From: Gracilariopsis chorda
Lineage: Eukaryota; Rhodophyta; Florideophyceae; Gracilariales; Gracilariaceae
DNA: 64,000 nucleotides
Assembly: GCA_003194525.1 (NCBI GenBank)
Contig: NBIV01000347.1
Span: forward strand, 1-64,000
Direction: 5' to 3'
The notes below the pieces were generated by a model. The model was not told the DNA's origin. It saw only the letters and a program-made list of their open reading frames with translations, and did not search any database. This document shows, piece by piece, positions 46,180-56,107 of this stretch; the stretch's first letter is position 1; each line of letters starts with the position of its first letter. A program made the position numbers and the translations under genes.

Positions 46180-47463
46180 ATGTCTTGCTCTCTCCGGAAC
46201 AAACCAGCTTTGGAAACATATTCCCGCCAAGATTACATACCTGCGCAACCTTTGCAACTATCACCATCCGTCTCTCATTCAATGGACTCGTACAACGATA
46301 TCGTACGAACGCGCATCACTCGTTTGCAAAATCTGCTGGAGCAACAGTGCCAGTATAAGTCTAACCCTTGGAAACGCGAGCGGGCGCAATCAATCGCGCA
46401 CTTTCGAGGAGTCAGAATAGCTGGGATTCGTGTAGCGGTACATGTATGGAATCAAGAGTGGAGAGCGCAATGTCCGGAGATTCCTGCACAACATCGCATT
46501 GATATTGCTCTTCGGCTCTTTCATTCAGGTTACCTGGAGGACAAACTATCATCCATTATCTTCATTGACGAAGTCTTATTCAACGAGAATGCGGTACAAA
46601 GCTATTTGATGACAGCTTTTTCTGAGCTGTTCGAAGCTGGGCTGATGTCCTGTTACGAAGTCTCTGACAGCTTTAGTACGAAAGTCTTGACGGGTCTCCT
46701 CATCCGGGAGCGTCAAGCCATGATGCAGATTATCTCGCAATGGTTTCGTTCGAGCTACGTTTGGAAGGCAAGAAGCGCTCTCAATGCTCTCATACCTCTG
46801 GCAAAAGATGCAATATATGAGTCCTTAATCCTTGAAGGCTGCGCTCTCGTACTACCAAAACGCGATGAATGTGCGAAGAGTGTTGTTGCAAGCGCGCTTC
46901 GAGCAATGTCATACGGATCGCCGAACACAGTGTACGCATTCCTTTCAAACGAAAGAAATCTAGCTTTGATGACGGGCCCTGGTCTTACAAAGGCCTGTGG
47001 GAATCACCAGGATTGGAAGAATATATTGCGTCGGAAAAGGAGGGAAATCTGTCTGCAGAACTTTAACTGCGACTTTTCAGCAGACATAGAGCAAGAAATC
47101 GGCAATATGGACAACCGGCCGAATACTGATGATACGACTCATGACATTGGGTATTATGCCCATCCGCCACTAGTGAGTCAACCATTACACAGCAGACCGC
47201 GAGCTTCTCAGTCTTCACCTCCCCTGTTTCCAACAAGAAGCGTCATGGCGGACGGATCGTACGTCTATTTGCCGGATCATCCGACAACTGATGCGACACA
47301 AATGGAACAGATTGACCAGGTGTACCCTTCTGGTGAGGATAATCAGTTTGTTTACATAAGCATCAATTCAGCTCAAGGAAACAACCATGACGAAGCTACG
47401 TTCTCAAATGGAGATGCGAAGAGAAAACTACCCAGCTCGAACCCTGTAGGAAGAGGAAAATAA
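46180..47463 (+). CDS. DNA alkylation repair protein (AlkD-like HEAT-repeat fold)
   Basis: ATG 46180; an alternative ATG at 46282 (MDSYNDIVRT) starts nearer the conserved domain. 427 residues. The region about residues 75-270 has the AlkD-type pattern: HSGYLEDKLSSIIFIDEVLF, QIISQWFRSSYVWKARSALN, ESLILEGCALVLPKRDECAK and SALRAMSYGSPNTVYAFLSN. In AlkD these HEAT-like helices embrace DNA and excise 3-methyladenine and 7-methylguanine type lesions. The last 140 residues are polar and probably disordered, unlike bacterial AlkD (about 230 residues). The invariant Trp/Asp residues of active AlkD could not be placed with certainty, so activity is inferred only from the fold. No intron. Confidence 0.72.
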   Translation: MSCSLRNKPALETYSRQDYIPAQPLQLSPSVSHSMDSYNDIVRTRITRLQNLLEQQCQYKSNPWKRERAQSIAHFRGVRIAGIRVAVHVWNQEWRAQCPEIPAQHRIDIALRLFHSGYLEDKLSSIIFIDEVLFNENAVQSYLMTAFSELFEAGLMSCYEVSDSFSTKVLTGLLIRERQAMMQIISQWFRSSYVWKARSALNALIPLAKDAIYESLILEGCALVLPKRDECAKSVVASALRAMSYGSPNTVYAFLSNERNLALMTGPGLTKACGNHQDWKNILRRKRREICLQNFNCDFSADIEQEIGNMDNRPNTDDTTHDIGYYAHPPLVSQPLHSRPRASQSSPPLFPTRSVMADGSYVYLPDHPTTDATQMEQIDQVYPSGEDNQFVYISINSAQGNNHDEATFSNGDAKRKLPSSNPVGRGK

Positions 47464-48266
47464 CTGTGAATGGCGAGGAAAACAAGCTACAGACGGCAGT
47501 TTCACATATATTCAAAGCTTAAGAGTTGTTACTTTCATAACTGCTCTGCAGATTGATGTATCCAGGGTAAGATATTAGCTGATCAGTCATTCTAATCGTA
47601 CTTATCTAGACAAATGATCCGCGAGATAACACATATAAATCTTGGCAAGCAAACAAAGATACCGATAAACTAATCTTATTTCGCAAAGCTTCGTCAAACA
47701 CCATCTGCGTACCCTTGGTAGCCCATACGTCGCTGCGGAGAAAAGTTACATAGTACACAACTCAAAAGCACTCCCGGTTGCCTAAGCGATCGAAACTTGC
47801 TCGCAAACCGCGGAAGGAACGACCCTGGTCCTTCTGGAATGATACTCTACAGGGGTATCAAGGCATCGCGACCCATCACGCATTTGCAAATGCCGTTGCC
47901 TATAATTGCGATATGGCCGTAATTGAAATCATGCTCTATCATTTTTTGGTGCAAATCACCTTCATGCAACCCCAGAGCATTTGCTGATGAGCTCTGGGCA
48001 CAGACGAGTTTGTATCACTGAGATCCGATTTACAGCTCTCTACCAAGGGTTAAGATATGCTTAGTGGGATGGACGGGGCTGTACAGTATCATCCGCATCC
48101 GCAAAGTTTTCAAAAATCAGAAAATTTCTGGTTCGTATTATACGTGGCATACTCTGCGCGGTTACCTCCGAGGTATCCTGGCGTCTGACAAGGTTCAACT
48201 TAGTTACCGAACGAGTGAACTACAGCAGATCGCAGACAGCTTCGGGCCCGGAACGGCATCCCCGAA
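47464..48266. other. Intergenic region, nothing recognised
   Basis: 3' flank of the alkylation-repair gene and promoter region of the HIT gene, which share orientation. Only short frames. Confidence 0.45.
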
Positions 48267-48770
48267 ATGGCCTTCGTAGGTTCCTTCGCTGGGGTGTTGA
48301 GCATATTGGCCCCAAGGAGAATCTTCAGCACATCTCTCTGCCCAATACCAGCAAAAGAAAGTTTGCGATTTGGTCTCGGGACGCGCATGATGGCCTCCGA
48401 AAAGGGCGTAGAGCCTCCAGTGGATTTCTCCAAACCGACGGTCTTCGACAAGATCATCGCCAAGGAGATTCCGGCTAACATTGTGTACGAGGATGATCAC
48501 AGTTTAGCATTTCACGACATTAACCCACAAGCCCCTGTTCATGTTGTCATCATCCCAAAGAGACGAATTCCTATGTTGTCCATGGCTAAAGAGAGCGATA
48601 AGGAAATCCTCGGACATCTTATGCTCACCGCCGCCAAAGTTGCCGAGCTAGTGAATCTCCAGGATGGTTATCGTGTTCTCGTCAACAACGGAAAGAATGG
48701 TTTGCAGAGCGTATATCATATCCACCTTCATCTGATCGGCGGTCGTACATTAAAGTGGGGACCGTTTTGA
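48267..48770 (+). CDS. HIT-family nucleotide-binding protein (HINT-like), probable organelle targeting
   Basis: ATG 48267, 167 residues. The HIT domain spans about residues 58-160: FDKIIAKEIPANIVYEDD, then HVVIIPKRRI, and the histidine triad YHIHLHLIGGR with His151, His153 and His155. Hint proteins hydrolyse AMP linked to amines and release nucleotides from aminoacyl-AMP. The first 40 residues (MAFVGSFAGVLSILAPRRIF) are rich in small, hydrophobic and Arg residues without acids, which suggests a mitochondrial or plastid transit peptide. An internal Met at 41 would give the cytosolic form. Its 3' end faces that of the kinase gene with a 140-bp gap. Confidence 0.9.
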   Translation: MAFVGSFAGVLSILAPRRIFSTSLCPIPAKESLRFGLGTRMMASEKGVEPPVDFSKPTVFDKIIAKEIPANIVYEDDHSLAFHDINPQAPVHVVIIPKRRIPMLSMAKESDKEILGHLMLTAAKVAELVNLQDGYRVLVNNGKNGLQSVYHIHLHLIGGRTLKWGPF

Positions 48771-48910
48771 GCCCCTTTTTGTACGGGTTTGTGCTTTTAC
48801 ACATTCTCTTGCAAGGTAAAGTTCGCAGCTTAACATGAACATATCAATATGCCTCAGTTTCTCTACATCTATATCTACTCAAGCTTTACGCCTTGGTAAC
48901 TTTAAATGCG

Positions 48911-51900
48911 TCATTGCATATCAAACAGAGGGGGTGGATCAGTAGTAAGCAGCATTGCAGCGGTCCTTCTGAGCCTATCCGAAGGATCTTCGAGATTGGA
49001 AAATGGTATACTGTCGCCCACAAGGCTTTCGGTCATTCGGTCATCGGTGAGTCCCAATGTTATGCCGCTTAGCGGAGGTAGTTTTGGTCTATTTGTCCCG
49101 TAGCTGCTGCCGCTCGACGCCTTTGAGAACTTTGATAATGATGGATTAGGGCTCTTGGGGCTGGCCCGCTGTTCTGCTGTCTCAACGATCTGCTTTGTAT
49201 GACCATCAGCACTCAAGCGATCATTATCGCTTGCGATTACACTTATACATGGACCCACCGGTGGCCCCACTGGCGGACATTCTTGGGTCACTGAATCTGC
49301 TGCTTGTGATCTCGACCATCCTTCTTCTGTAGAGCTATGTTCCTCCACCGCAGAATAGTACTCTGTGCTTGACTGCTTTGTATCAGCTGACGCCTCAGTT
49401 CCTTGTGACAGGGCCGATTTGTTTTGAGGTAGTGACTCAGTGCCTTCTTGCGAAGGAACGAAGGTTCGTTCAGCTTCGTTGACACGCGGAAGATCCTGGT
49501 TCTCTTCTTGCCGTGACTGCTCTGAGCCAGAAACATTGCTCACGGATCTCGAGACCCTCACTCGTCTTCGGAAAACCGGTTTCCTTCGGCTGGAGTGACG
49601 AACAGAGCCAGACTGGCTGGACGAAGATGGGTTCTGTCGGTCAGTATCTCCATCTCTGCTTCGGTCTCCTCGTACAACTTCCACGCCACGTCTGATTCCT
49701 TCACCCGTCTTCTTCAGTCCCTGGCCGACTCCACCCGCGGTCTTCTTGATGCCCTCGCCTATTCCCTCGCCAGTCATCTTTAAGCCGTGACCAACACCAT
49801 CTGCGGTCTTCTTGATGCCCTGGCCGACTCCACCCGCGGTCTTCTTGATGCCCTCGCCTATTCCCTCGCCAGTCCTCTTTAAGCCGTGACCAACACCATC
49901 TGTGGTCTTCTTGATTCCATCCCCTATACCTCCACCTGTCTTCTTCAGCCCTTGACCAACCCCATCAGCAGTTTTCTTCACTCCCTCTGCAGTTTTCTTA
50001 ATCCCATCGCCTATTCCCCCTCCAGTTTTCTTGAAAACATGTTCGACCCCATCAGCGGTCTTCTTCAATCCGTCTCCAATGTTCTCACTAGTCTTCTTCA
50101 GGCCCTGGCCGACTCCATCTGCAGTCTTCTTCACTCCCTCTGCGGTCTTCTTGATGCCGACCTCGATGCCCTCACCAGTCTTTTTTAGTCCCACCCCAAC
50201 ACCATCTACCGTTTTCTTTGCTGCTGTTCCAAGACCATCTCCAGTCTTCTTCATACCTTCCCCAACCTTTCGTGCCCCTGTTTCGACACCATCAACAGTT
50301 TTCTTAACCCCAGTGCCAATTCCCTCGGCAACCTTCTTTGTTCCTCCAGCGAGTCCGTCGGCAACCTTTTTCGTTCCCTCACCAATCTCCTCTGCGACCT
50401 TCTTTGTGCCTTCTCCTATGTTCTCGCTGACTTTCTTTACACCAGTAGCCGTCTTCTTGATTCCTTCACCAACACCATCAGCAGTTTTCTTGACACCCTG
50501 TTCAATGCCAGTGACAACCTTCTTTGTTGAGTCACCAACCTTGTCCACAACCTGTGGAATGGTGGCCTTGAACTTGTTGGCCATCGCCACTGCAATGATC
50601 GCTTTTCGTGCTTTAAATAGACGACGTCTCTTGGAATGTAGGTTCGACCTATCTCTGCGAATCGCATTTTCTGAGGACTCATGAGAGGCTTGGACCCATC
50701 GGTGGTGCAGCGCGCCCAGAGGTGTAAGACGCTTATTAGGGTCTGTATTAAGAAGTCCCTTCACAAGACTGACGGCTTCTTCTGATATACCTTTCCAAAG
50801 GATGCTTGGGAACAAGATGCGACCATCAATAACATTATCAAAGTATTGCTTTGTGTTCTTGCCTGAAAATGGCAGTCTGCCTGTAAGAATAGTGTACAAG
50901 ATGACTCCACAGGCCCATGCGTCAACCGGAGGACCATGTCCTTTGTTCAGAATGATTTCGGGTGCCATGAAGTAGGCTGTACCTACTTGGGTGCGCATAG
51001 TATTATCTTGATCATTAGATGGGTCAAGGAAGCTCGCAAAGCCAAAGTCCGTAACCTTTATCTGTAACGGCCAACTGCGATTTACGCAAAGGATATTCTC
51101 CGGTTTTAGATCTCGGTGCACAATCGAATGACGGTGAAGGAACTCAACAGCGGTGAATATGGAACGAATAATCTGGCTAGCCTGGGATTCCATAAGACAG
51201 TCATGCTCGGCAACAAAATCAAAAAGGTCGCCGCCAGGCACATACTCCATAACGATGTATATGGTCTTCTTGAGGTCGAAGATTTGGTATGTGCTTACAA
51301 TATTCGGGTGGGAGATGGTTTTCATAACTTGTATCTCCCGCTCAAGATGCTCCTGAGACTTCATGTTCTTCCCTCGCCGGATAATCTTTACGGCGCGTCT
51401 CTCGTTGGTATCAACATCATACGCAAGTACGACATCGCCGTAAGCGCCGCTTCCGAGCTCCTTGCCAAAACTGTAGTAGTCAGTAATGTGGATGTTGACA
51501 GCATTGTCCAACGCATGTTTCCAACTCGCCGCTTCCTCTTCCGTACCGATGTGAAGGCGTAACAAACGGTCCTTGCCGCCCACGACACCCGGCAGGAAAA
51601 TATGCATTTCACACTGCTCGAGTTGCACGCTGACGGGAGTGCGACGCACGTTGACTTGATAGCGTGGTGGGCCCGAGCGGTTTTTGAGTATGGACAATGT
51701 GGTGGACTCAAGCACGGCGAAGAAGTTGGTCTTCTGACCGACCTTGCTCCTCCGCACCATCCAACCTTCCTTGTCAACCTGTGCTATGTAGCGCACGGTG
51801 TGTAATGGCTCGGGCGGACGGAAGCGCTGGGCTGCCAACGCGGCGAGGTTGGCTATGAGGTTCGGGCGCTCTCCATCGGAATAGTGGGATTCGAACGAGT

Positions 51901-52045
51901 GGCGGGGTGGGAGCTGGGTCGGAGATGGTCGCGTCTGATTAACAGCAGGAGTGTGCTTGCGTGATTGGGATGGAGAACGATCAAGCGTTGGGACTGTGGC
52001 GATAGCGTCACTGACGCGAGGCACGATATCCCCTAAGGTCGTCAT
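48911..52045 (-). CDS. PH-domain Ser/Thr kinase with amphipathic 11-residue repeat tail
   Basis: ATG 52045 (MTTLGDIVPR), 1044 residues, no intron. The upstream extension of the frame has only a TTG start. A PH domain lies at about residues 88-184 (KEGWMVRRSKVGQKTNFFAV) and a CAMK-like kinase at 190-450. Kinase motifs are the glycine loop GSGAYGDVV, Lys220 in AVKII, catalytic HRDLKPENIL at 310-319, DFG at 333-335 and an APE motif. All catalytic residues are intact. A basic helix (KARKAIIAVAMANKFKA) leads into about 26 repeats of KKTxDGVGxGL at about 500-790. The tail is Ser/Glu-rich and disordered. The 11-mers resemble the lipid-binding repeats of synuclein and perilipin. With the PH domain they suggest a kinase held at membranes or lipid droplets (inference). 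Confidence 0.9.
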   Translation of the reverse strand: MTTLGDIVPRVSDAIATVPTLDRSPSQSRKHTPAVNQTRPSPTQLPPRHSFESHYSDGERPNLIANLAALAAQRFRPPEPLHTVRYIAQVDKEGWMVRRSKVGQKTNFFAVLESTTLSILKNRSGPPRYQVNVRRTPVSVQLEQCEMHIFLPGVVGGKDRLLRLHIGTEEEAASWKHALDNAVNIHITDYYSFGKELGSGAYGDVVLAYDVDTNERRAVKIIRRGKNMKSQEHLEREIQVMKTISHPNIVSTYQIFDLKKTIYIVMEYVPGGDLFDFVAEHDCLMESQASQIIRSIFTAVEFLHRHSIVHRDLKPENILCVNRSWPLQIKVTDFGFASFLDPSNDQDNTMRTQVGTAYFMAPEIILNKGHGPPVDAWACGVILYTILTGRLPFSGKNTKQYFDNVIDGRILFPSILWKGISEEAVSLVKGLLNTDPNKRLTPLGALHHRWVQASHESSENAIRRDRSNLHSKRRRLFKARKAIIAVAMANKFKATIPQVVDKVGDSTKKVVTGIEQGVKKTADGVGEGIKKTATGVKKVSENIGEGTKKVAEEIGEGTKKVADGLAGGTKKVAEGIGTGVKKTVDGVETGARKVGEGMKKTGDGLGTAAKKTVDGVGVGLKKTGEGIEVGIKKTAEGVKKTADGVGQGLKKTSENIGDGLKKTADGVEHVFKKTGGGIGDGIKKTAEGVKKTADGVGQGLKKTGGGIGDGIKKTTDGVGHGLKRTGEGIGEGIKKTAGGVGQGIKKTADGVGHGLKMTGEGIGEGIKKTAGGVGQGLKKTGEGIRRGVEVVRGDRSRDGDTDRQNPSSSSQSGSVRHSSRRKPVFRRRVRVSRSVSNVSGSEQSRQEENQDLPRVNEAERTFVPSQEGTESLPQNKSALSQGTEASADTKQSSTEYYSAVEEHSSTEEGWSRSQAADSVTQECPPVGPPVGPCISVIASDNDRLSADGHTKQIVETAEQRASPKSPNPSLSKFSKASSGSSYGTNRPKLPPLSGITLGLTDDRMTESLVGDSIPFSNLEDPSDRLRRTAAMLLTTDPPPLFDMQ
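49676..50548 (-). repeat. 33-bp coding repeats encoding about 26 amphipathic 11-mers
   Basis: The consensus KKTADGVGQGL is repeated with variants (GEGIGEGIKKT, KKTAEGV). Several neighbouring units are nearly identical at DNA level; for example, the block gtcttcttgatgccctcgcc recurs, which points to recent expansion by unequal exchange. Confidence 0.9.
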
Positions 52046-52095
52046 GGCGAAGGGGAGTTGGGGCGGGGGGGGAGGGTACAACACTTGAGGCGAAA

Positions 52096-52165
52096 GGATT
52101 GAGTTGCAAAAGGGGGATTGAGTTGCGAGAGGATTGAGTTGCAAAAGGGGGATTGAGTTGCAAGA
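52096..52165. repeat. 35-bp tandem duplication upstream of the kinase gene
   Basis: 52096-52130 and 52131-52165 are identical apart from one base. Each contains ggattgagttgc twice. It sits 51-120 bp upstream of the kinase ATG, in the leader or promoter. Confidence 0.9.
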
Positions 52166-52682
52166 GGTCCCGGGCAGGCTTACGGGCGGGAGGGCCCAGT
52201 GTGAAAGGTAGAGAAGGAGAAAGAGGGCGGAAAGCGTGGAACGGTGCTTCGTGGCGCTACTACCTTCCTAGGGTCGCAAGCGATGTGTGATCTTAGGGGC
52301 AGTTGCAAACGGAGACATTTCAGGCGGTATGGGATGCTTCGCGAAGTGGACTTGCCAATCGCGCAGATACAGCGGTACGGCTAGCAGATCACTGTAGTGT
52401 AGATACGGTTACGCCGTGTGACACGAATTTTACACCGTTTGTATGATACGCGGATCGAATGTAAGGTGTCATCCGCCTTACTTCGCGGCAACTGTCCCAT
52501 GTAACGCCTTGCTCTTCACCGCCTTCCGCCATCGTGCATAGCTCTGGGTCTCGTCAGCAGCACCAACGGTAGCCTTCAAGCTTCACACATCAAAACCATG
52601 GCTGGCGCGTCAAGTTCCTAATTTGCCACTCATGCCGCAACGGCCTCTCCTATCTGTGGTGATAAGTTTTTGTAAGCTCCGT
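52166..52682. other. Kinase upstream region, nothing further recognised
   Basis: Gene-free stretch between the kinase 5' region and the hairpin below the small membrane-protein gene. Confidence 0.5.
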
Positions 52683-52727
52683 AGGAAAGAACGCTAAGTA
52701 ATCAGAGAGAACTTAGCGTTCTTTCCT
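52683..52727. terminator. Perfect 16-bp stem-loop at the 3' end of the small membrane-protein gene
   Basis: aggaaagaacgctaag (52683-52698) pairs perfectly with cttagcgttctttcct (52712-52727) across a 13-nt loop. The minus-strand gene's stop codon (52702-52704) falls in the loop, so its last codons form one arm. In a eukaryote this would be a 3'-end RNA structure rather than a classical terminator. Confidence 0.6.
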
Positions 52728-52983
52728 GGGAGGCTGCGTTGCTGCTTGCACTCTCGTCCGTCGCTGGCCCCCTAATATTGGTCGCAGAAGACTGTACAGC
52801 GCGCCGTGCCCTGTGTCTCTGCCTCCTGCCATTTATCGTATTCAACAACTTCTCTAGATATAGCCACCCAGCTGCTAGGTTGGCTTCAAGCGCTACGAAG
52901 GTAGTACACATCACAATTATACAGAGCAACCAATCATCGTTGTGCACCAGCTCATCTTCGTCATCATGACTAAGAGCAGCCAT
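52702..52983 (-). CDS. Small hypothetical protein with one membrane segment, 93 aa
   Basis: ATG 52983 (MAALSHDDEDELVHNDD). An acidic N-terminus is followed by a hydrophobic span (WLLCIIVMCTTFVALEANLA, continuing AGWLYL) and a basic then Ser-rich tail ending RTLSSL. This is the layout of a single-pass membrane protein, acidic side N-terminal and basic side C-terminal. It lies 58 bp downstream of the mS26-like gene on the same strand. The stop lies within a perfect stem-loop. Not recognised; composition and position support it moderately. Confidence 0.45.
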   Translation of the reverse strand: MAALSHDDEDELVHNDDWLLCIIVMCTTFVALEANLAAGWLYLEKLLNTINGRRQRHRARRAVQSSATNIRGPATDESASSNAASQERTLSSL

Positions 52984-53041
52984 GGTGATATGCGCTCCCC
53001 ACTCTCTACGCACCGGCGCACCAGGCACGAACAATTCCGTT

Positions 53042-53706
53042 TCACTCTGCGGATGCCGCAGTATGCACCGGTCCACCGCTAAGCTGCGCTTCGCTGTTGC
53101 GTCTGGCGTCAGCTACTCCTTCGATAAAGAATTCATCCACCGCCCGTTCAACGTGATTGTCCAAGTTATCCTCCGTGACCCATGTATCCGCATGCTCAAC
53201 AAGCATGTTAATTACAGATTCTCGTTGCTCGAATAAAGCCTTCTGTCGTCTTTCCCATTCGGCTTTCTTGAACGCCTTTCTCTTCTGTTTCATTTCCTGT
53301 ACCTCCCTAAGTCTTTCCTCATGCTCCTTGATTCGTTGCTTGCGCTCCCTGCTCGCATCAAGCACAAACAACATCGTTAGTAGCGCTTTCAATCGCAGTA
53401 GCAGATCTCTGCATCGAGTTCAATAACGTACTGTTCACGCGCTATACGCCGTTCTTGAAGCTCCTTCGGATCCGCTTCGATGGAGCTACTTGCAGTGCCT
53501 GTCGTATCCTTTAAAGCGCCTACATTAGTGGCAAAACGTATTCGCATCTCGTGCATTTCATCCCTGTACGCCCGTCTGCGTTTTACAAACTCTGAGTCCC
53601 CGCGTTGTTTTGGCGGTCGCGGTGCCTTTTCCGTGCAGAATGCACGTCCGCCTCTCGCAACCGCTAGGGCAGTTTCCCGAAGGTTGCATACCCCGAACCG
53701 AAACAT
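53042..53706 (-). CDS. Probable mitochondrial ribosomal protein (mS26/Pet123-like)
   Basis: Two exons: 53706-53432 and 53348-53042, intron of 83 nt (gtacgt...gagcag) with a perfect TACTAAC branch site. The splice joins AREQ to ERKQ in frame and gives 193 residues with one continuous charged helix (RKQRIKEHEERLREVQEMKQ). The N-terminus (MFRFGVCNLRETALAVARGG) looks like a mitochondrial presequence with Arg and no acids up to FCTE. A helical, Arg/Glu-rich body and the C-terminal ENLDNHVERAVDEFF segment recall mS26/Pet123 of the small mitoribosomal subunit. The family assignment is tentative; the gene structure is well supported. Confidence 0.6.
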
Positions 53707-55219
53707 TGTACGACTTAATACCGAAACGGCTTCAAAAAAGGGTTGGGAGAAACGTTCGGTCCCAAAACCTCGCTTGCAGATAGGGTAAGGATCGGAGTAC
53801 GCTTGTACTGATCACCTTTGGCTGCGCAGTCCTTTTGGGTTCATAGATGACGAGTCTCGTTGTAGATCAAGGGGATATTGTGGGTGAGTCGATCGCGAGA
53901 GACGATCTACTTTCAAGGGAGGTGCCGTCCAATTTAACCCAAAGGGGTTCTGTAATTAAAAAAAGCTACAGGTTTACAGGTAGAAGGCCAGGGAGAGGAT
54001 TGCGAGCTAGTAATCTAACCCTTAACCCGTTTATCTGTGTACGCGCACAAAAGTGCATGACCATGTAGATACCCTGCGGACTCGCTCCATAGTCTATTGC
54101 AGTTGGGTTTCAGTCCGAAGTGCAAGATTGTGATATCCGCAGCTGAGGTAGCAATTGCTAGCTCATTCTATGTTAACGCTATGGACTGCGAATCTCTGCA
54201 GAGAGGAAGACAAGGTCGAGGATTGGCCAGGTTCCGTTTCGCATCTTCGGCGCTCATGATGGCATAGGGAGAGAGAGTATACTGCCCATGACGTTAATTT
54301 CTTAATGCCCATGCACATCATCGGTCTGCAGCCTTTTGTGGGTGCGGTTTTCTACATGTCCTCACGATCGTCCCCAATCTCGGAGTGGCGAAAATGTTTG
54401 ACGGCAGAATGTTGAGCAAAGACATCAACGCCGTAAACAGAAATAAGTGATATACTGGACGTTTGGTCTGTGTGTAGAGCGCAGAGAGTCCGCTTTTCTT
54501 CAAGAAGACTGTCGATTGGATGTCTCTTTGGAACAGGTCCAAAGCTGATGTATGAGACCATTATTGTCGCCTGTCTAAGCAAAACAGCTCGCTGTACAGG
54601 ATCTGGCAGAGTAGTCATCGGTGGAGGAAATCTATGGGTTTTAAGCCACGTGAAGTAGCAACTACCTGCCTAGCTGCCCGTCTACATCATGGGTCCTCAG
54701 ACCCCATGGTGGAACTTGGTTCCAAGAAACCTTCGTTCTCTAAAACGGCCAGGAATGTTGCATATTGTCAATAATCACTACAACAGTGATGCTTCCTTTT
54801 TCTGGGCCGGATGATAACTCTTGCAGCTGGAGTGCTGGGTGTGTTCATACAAACAAGGCGGATCTGAACCCGTTTTGGTATTGCGTCTGTCTTCGCGGTC
54901 TGCCAACGTATTCTTCAGATGTGATACAGCAAAAAGAAGTTCGCCATATATATATCAACCGCTCGATGTGAGCCCGACTTCGATGGCTGATGCATCCGAC
55001 CTAAAGGAAAACGGACAAAGGCCTCTGTGATATGAACTAAGTTGTTAGGGCCTAAGGAGGACTATCGCTTTCATGCAGTTGAGTGGGCTTGGAACCGCAC
55101 TGATGTCTGGCGCAAGTTAGAAGTCTGAGTTACAAATGCGTTCCAATCAGCAACGCCTATTCATCGTAGTATCTTCGGAGCTACAGACATCTACACGACA
55201 CTACAATCATCCATCTGTT
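53707..55219. other. 1.5-kb intergenic region, nothing recognised
   Basis: Short frames only; the best is an 88-codon minus frame from ATG 54618 (MTTLPDPVQRAVLLRQATIM) to 54352 without a recognised domain. It contains the promoter side of the mS26-like gene and the 3' flank of the ArfGAP gene. Confidence 0.45.
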
Positions 55220-56072
55220 TTAATTCCATGCACCCCACGGGTCATTCGTTTCTTTTGGCGTTGATGGCGTCTCGTCAAATCCTCCCCACGCACCGCCATC
55301 GCCGCCATCGCCGCCACCAGCTGCAACGGCTGCGGTTTGGGCAGGTGTCGGTTTAGATGCTGCTGGTTGAGCCGTTTGGTACGATGTGCTCATCTGTGTG
55401 TATGAAGCAGTGCTCGTGTGATCTGTCGGTTGTGTTTGGTTAGTGTTACTATTCGTTCCATATGAGTTCTTTGCAAAATCTTCAGAAGAAAAGCCTCTGA
55501 AACCCGCACTACTCGCCCCCGGCACCTGAGCAAGATTTCTTCGCAGACCAGCTCGCAATTCTTCTCTGCCGTCGTTTTCGTTCATCATTTTGTTCGCTTG
55601 CGTTGATACATTCGTGAACCATGATGAAAGCATGCCACCTGCTTGAGCTGCCGCCTTGCTTGCTTGTCCAATCATGTCAGAGGTTTGCACTTGGGATGCG
55701 ATGTTTGACAGATTGCGAGTCAGGTTTTGTCCGACATTGCTCAAAGACTTCGGTGCAGCAGCACCAATCGCGCCTAAATTGCCGAACCCTTTGAAGCCGG
55801 GGCTGGATTGTCGACCGCCATAGCTGTCTGAGGAAATGCCTTGCATTCCACTTTGCATGGAAGGTGGGTTGCCGTTGCTTTGGTGCCACATCTCGGACGA
55901 AATGCCTCCCATTCTTTGAGCACCAGAGCCGTAACTGCCTCCCATACCGTTGCCCATGCCATTCCCCATACCATTCCCCGTACCATTCCCCATGCCACCA
56001 GCCATGGAAGTAGTATTGCCCATATGCCCGCTACTACCCATGGAGCCCATGCTTCCCGTGCGACCAGACCTA

Positions 56073-56107
<35 letters not shown>

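Noticed and set aside
50031-50684. 217-codon plus-strand frame opposite the kinase repeats
   Set aside because: Its Ser/Pro/Phe periodicity is the complement of the 33-bp repeat; no start context.
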